DNA of 6,430 bases. Origin: Oscillospiraceae bacterium (lineage in GTDB: Bacteria; Bacillota; Clostridia; Oscillospirales; Ruminococcaceae). This document shows, in pieces, positions 5,332-6,430 of this stretch. The stretch spans positions 1-6,430 of the forward strand of contig CAADWC010000073.1 in the NCBI GenBank assembly GCA_900752625.1, given 5' to 3'. The notes under the pieces are model-generated. The model saw only the letters and a list, made by a program, of their open reading frames with translations, had not been told where the DNA came from and ran no database searches. Positions within the stretch are counted from its first letter, which is position 1; each line of letters starts with the position of its first letter. The position numbers were made by a program, and so were the translations under genes.

Positions 5332-6051
5332 TTACATATTGCCTGTAAGCGACATTATAATACTGACAGCGGCAAGAGGCGCAGTTTCGCATCTCAATAT
5401 CCTGTTGCCGAGAGATATGATTTTAACTCCCGTGCTTTCCGCTTTCAGAGCTTCGCTTTGCTTGAAGCCGCCTTCGCTTCCTATAACGACGCCGGCGCTT
5501 TTACATGAAGTAAAATCTACCTCTTTCAACGGGACGCCGCCTTTTTCGTAGCATAAAAGCGAAATATCCAGATCGCCAAGAGACGTGATACATTCGTCAT
5601 ATGATATTATCTCCGAAACCTGAGGAATTATACCTCGTCCGCATTGCTTTGCCGCTTCGAGTGCGATCTTCTGCCAGCGCAGACGTTTTTTTTCAGCGCT
5701 TTTTGAGTCGGGGCGTGAAACGCATCTTTCGGTAAGGACCGGATGAATTTCATAGACTCCAAGCTCTACGGCTTTCTGAACTATAAGATCCATTTTGTCT
5801 GATTTAGGCAGAGCCTGAAACAGATGAAGCTGTATGCTCGGTTCTGCGGCTGACGGGCGTGAGTCTGTTATCTCGCAGACTACCGAGCTCCCGGAAATTT
5901 CCGATATTTTCGATACATATTCCGTGCCGTTGCTGCAAAGGATAAGTTCATCTCCCGTTTTCATTCGCAGACTTTTTCCTATATGAACGGCGTCCTGCCC
6001 GGTAATTACGGCGTTTGGCCCGTTTGGCTCGTCTATAAAAAAACGCGGCAT
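5332..6051 (-). CDS. rsmE: 16S rRNA (uracil-1498-N3)-methyltransferase RsmE
   Basis: RsmE uses S-adenosylmethionine to methylate N3 of U1498 in 16S rRNA, at the decoding region of the 30S subunit, in the cytoplasm. The 239-residue product has the normal length. It starts MPRFFID like the family's PUA-like RNA-binding domain (1-70), followed by the SPOUT fold (72-239). Characteristic segments are LFQALPKSDKMDLIVQKAVELG (78-98), EAAKQCGRG (132-140), IGSEGGF (190-196) and LGNRILRCETA (214-224); the last two form the SAM-binding trefoil knot. The usual GPEGG proline is serine here (GSEGG), a mild variation. The ATG at 6051 is chosen because GGGAGG (6065-6060) lies 8 nt upstream. The longer frame would begin with a TTG at 6126 that coincides with the promoter's -35 box. 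The common neighbour prmA is not adjacent, and no clear terminator follows, so some read-through into the acidic protein gene is possible. Confidence 0.95.
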   Translation of the reverse strand: MPRFFIDEPNGPNAVITGQDAVHIGKSLRMKTGDELILCSNGTEYVSKISEISGSSVVCEITDSRPSAAEPSIQLHLFQALPKSDKMDLIVQKAVELGVYEIHPVLTERCVSRPDSKSAEKKRLRWQKIALEAAKQCGRGIIPQVSEIISYDECITSLGDLDISLLCYEKGGVPLKEVDFTSCKSAGVVIGSEGGFKQSEALKAESTGVKIISLGNRILRCETAPLAAVSIIMSLTGNM

Positions 6052-6097
6052 TTTAATGTCCTCCCTGTGAATTTCAGCGTTATAGGCGCATATAAGT

Positions 6098-6126
6098 AGT
6101 ATAGCACAGCTTAAAAAAAAGTTCAA
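6098..6126 (-). promoter_or_regulatory. Sigma-A promoter of rsmE
   Basis: On the minus strand TTGAAC (6126-6121) and TATACT (6103-6098) are separated by 17 bp. Transcription should start near 6091, giving a leader of about 40 nt and excluding any protein start further upstream. Confidence 0.75.
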
Positions 6127-6191
6127 TAAATTTCATACTAAATACAATAAGTTTTCACACGCATATCACATTGATTGGATATCATATATAC

Positions 6192-6318
6192 ATCAAAGGA
6201 CAACGGTTCACATGAAGGGTTCTTTTGATTATCTGCCGGAAAACCGGCAATTGATTACGGTATGTTGGCTTTTACCCCAAGCCTTCATATATACAGTTCA
6301 GTAGATTAATTTCTACTG
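6192..6318 (+). ncRNA. Candidate structured RNA: four successive hairpins
   Basis: Four stems follow one another on the plus strand: ATCAAAGGA/TCTTTTGAT (6192-6200 with 6221-6229, 9 bp with one G-T); TGCCGG/CCGGCA (6234-6239, 6244-6249, AAAA loop); TATG-TT-GGCTT paired with AAGCC-TT-CATA (6261-6271, 6279-6289, symmetric TT/TT internal loop); and CAGTAG/CTACTG (6299-6304, 6313-6318). A GC hairpin with a T-tract follows at 6349. Dense pairing in a stretch without a confident gene suggests a small RNA or cis-regulatory RNA. I recognise no family and see no good sigma-A promoter just upstream, so the call is tentative. Confidence 0.3.
6212..6304 (+). CDS. Possible 30-residue small ORF (unknown)
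   Basis: ATG at 6212 opens a 30-codon frame ending at TAG 6302-6304. The product starts MKGSFDYLPENRQ and continues with a hydrophobic second half (LITVCWLLPQAFIYTV). AAAGGA (6195-6200) lies 11 nt upstream, which is acceptable, and a terminator-like hairpin follows. The Shine-Dalgarno sequence lies in one arm of a 9-bp stem whose other arm is within the ORF, so translation could be structure-gated. I recognise no family. Frames of this length arise by chance, and the region may instead be a non-coding RNA or a gene remnant. Confidence 0.2.
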   Translation: MKGSFDYLPENRQLITVCWLLPQAFIYTVQ

Positions 6319-6348
6319 GCTTTTCCCCCATAATTTTTTATTTTTTGG

Positions 6349-6389
6349 CTCCCGTCTTTTTGCGGGGGGGGTTTTTGTTGTTTTTTTTA
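6349..6389 (+). terminator. Intrinsic terminator with a long T-rich tail
   Basis: CTCCCG (6349-6354) pairs with CGGGGG (6363-6368), including one T-G pair, around an 8-nt loop. The tail holds three further G, then TTTTT, G, TTG and eight T (6381-6388 region). It would end any plus-strand transcript from the preceding hairpin region. No protein gene that it obviously serves is seen, which supports a small transcript there. Confidence 0.6.
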
Positions 6390-6397
6390 TTATTTAA

Positions 6398-6419
6398 TTT
6401 TTTTTTTTTTTTTTTTTTT
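6398..6419. repeat. Homopolymer run of 22 T
   Basis: Bases 6398-6419 are uninterrupted T, 30 bases after a run of eight G (6364-6371). Runs this long are rare and unstable in bacterial chromosomes. It may be a real hypermutable tract, part of the terminator tail, or a sequencing/assembly artefact near a contig end. Confidence 0.8.
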
Positions 6420-6430
6420 ATATAATTAAA

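Noticed and set aside
6200..6225. ACGGTTC near a hairpin as a group II intron domain V or guanidine riboswitch
   Set aside because: No AGC catalytic triad stem, no intron ORF and no guanidine aptamer core are present; the 7-mer match alone means little.
1..6430. CRISPR array, insertion sequence, tRNA or rRNA
   Set aside because: No regularly spaced direct repeats, transposase frame, terminal inverted repeats, tRNA cloverleaf or rRNA segment was seen on either strand.

Overview
The window looks like chromosome from an anaerobic, spore-forming Bacillota of class Clostridia, possibly an Oscillospirales/Ruminococcaceae-type gut bacterium. The main pointer is an uninterrupted sigK gene for the late mother-cell sporulation sigma factor. 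Strong AAAGGAG/GGGAGG ribosome-binding sites, TTGACA/TATAAT promoters, moderate GC and a secreted beta-helix plus fibronectin-III protein of a kind common in gut Clostridia agree with this. The family-level placement is inference only.

Layout from left to right. Bases 2-829 (+) are the 3' part of a MutS-family ATPase gene cut by the window edge. It converges on sigK (899-1582, -), with a small GC-rich hairpin between them. A 490-base intergenic region (1613-2104) follows and is the richest regulatory stretch. It holds the sigK translation-start region, where a perfect hairpin lies between the Shine-Dalgarno sequence and the preferred start. It also holds two ATGCATA sites 31 bp apart, an 11-bp perfect inverted repeat, a perfect consensus sigma-A promoter (TTGACA, 17 bp, TATAAT) and a leader of about 247 nt with several hairpins. 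The leader serves the largest gene (2105-4612, +), an 835-residue exported protein with a right-handed parallel beta-helix of the pectate-lyase superfamily, a fibronectin-III domain and an Ig-like domain. It ends at a very strong intrinsic terminator (4667-4701).

The right part is read from the minus strand. A small gene (4871-5149) encodes a 92-residue protein with one N-terminal membrane helix and a very acidic tail bearing a five-cysteine cluster. It has its own sigma-A promoter and terminator. Upstream of it is rsmE (5332-6051), for the 16S rRNA m3U1498 methyltransferase, also with its own promoter. The last 380 bases have no confident gene. They contain four successive hairpins, a possible 30-codon ORF whose Shine-Dalgarno sequence lies in a hairpin arm, a GC hairpin with a T-rich tail, and a run of 22 T.

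The genes do not form one pathway: DNA repair-like ATPase, sporulation regulator, secreted glycan-active or adhesive protein, envelope-associated small protein and rRNA modification sit as separate transcription units. The most promising undescribed elements are the long leader of the beta-helix gene, the hairpin at the sigK start, the acidic/cysteine membrane protein and the structured right-hand region. No defence system, CRISPR array, insertion sequence, tRNA or rRNA was seen.
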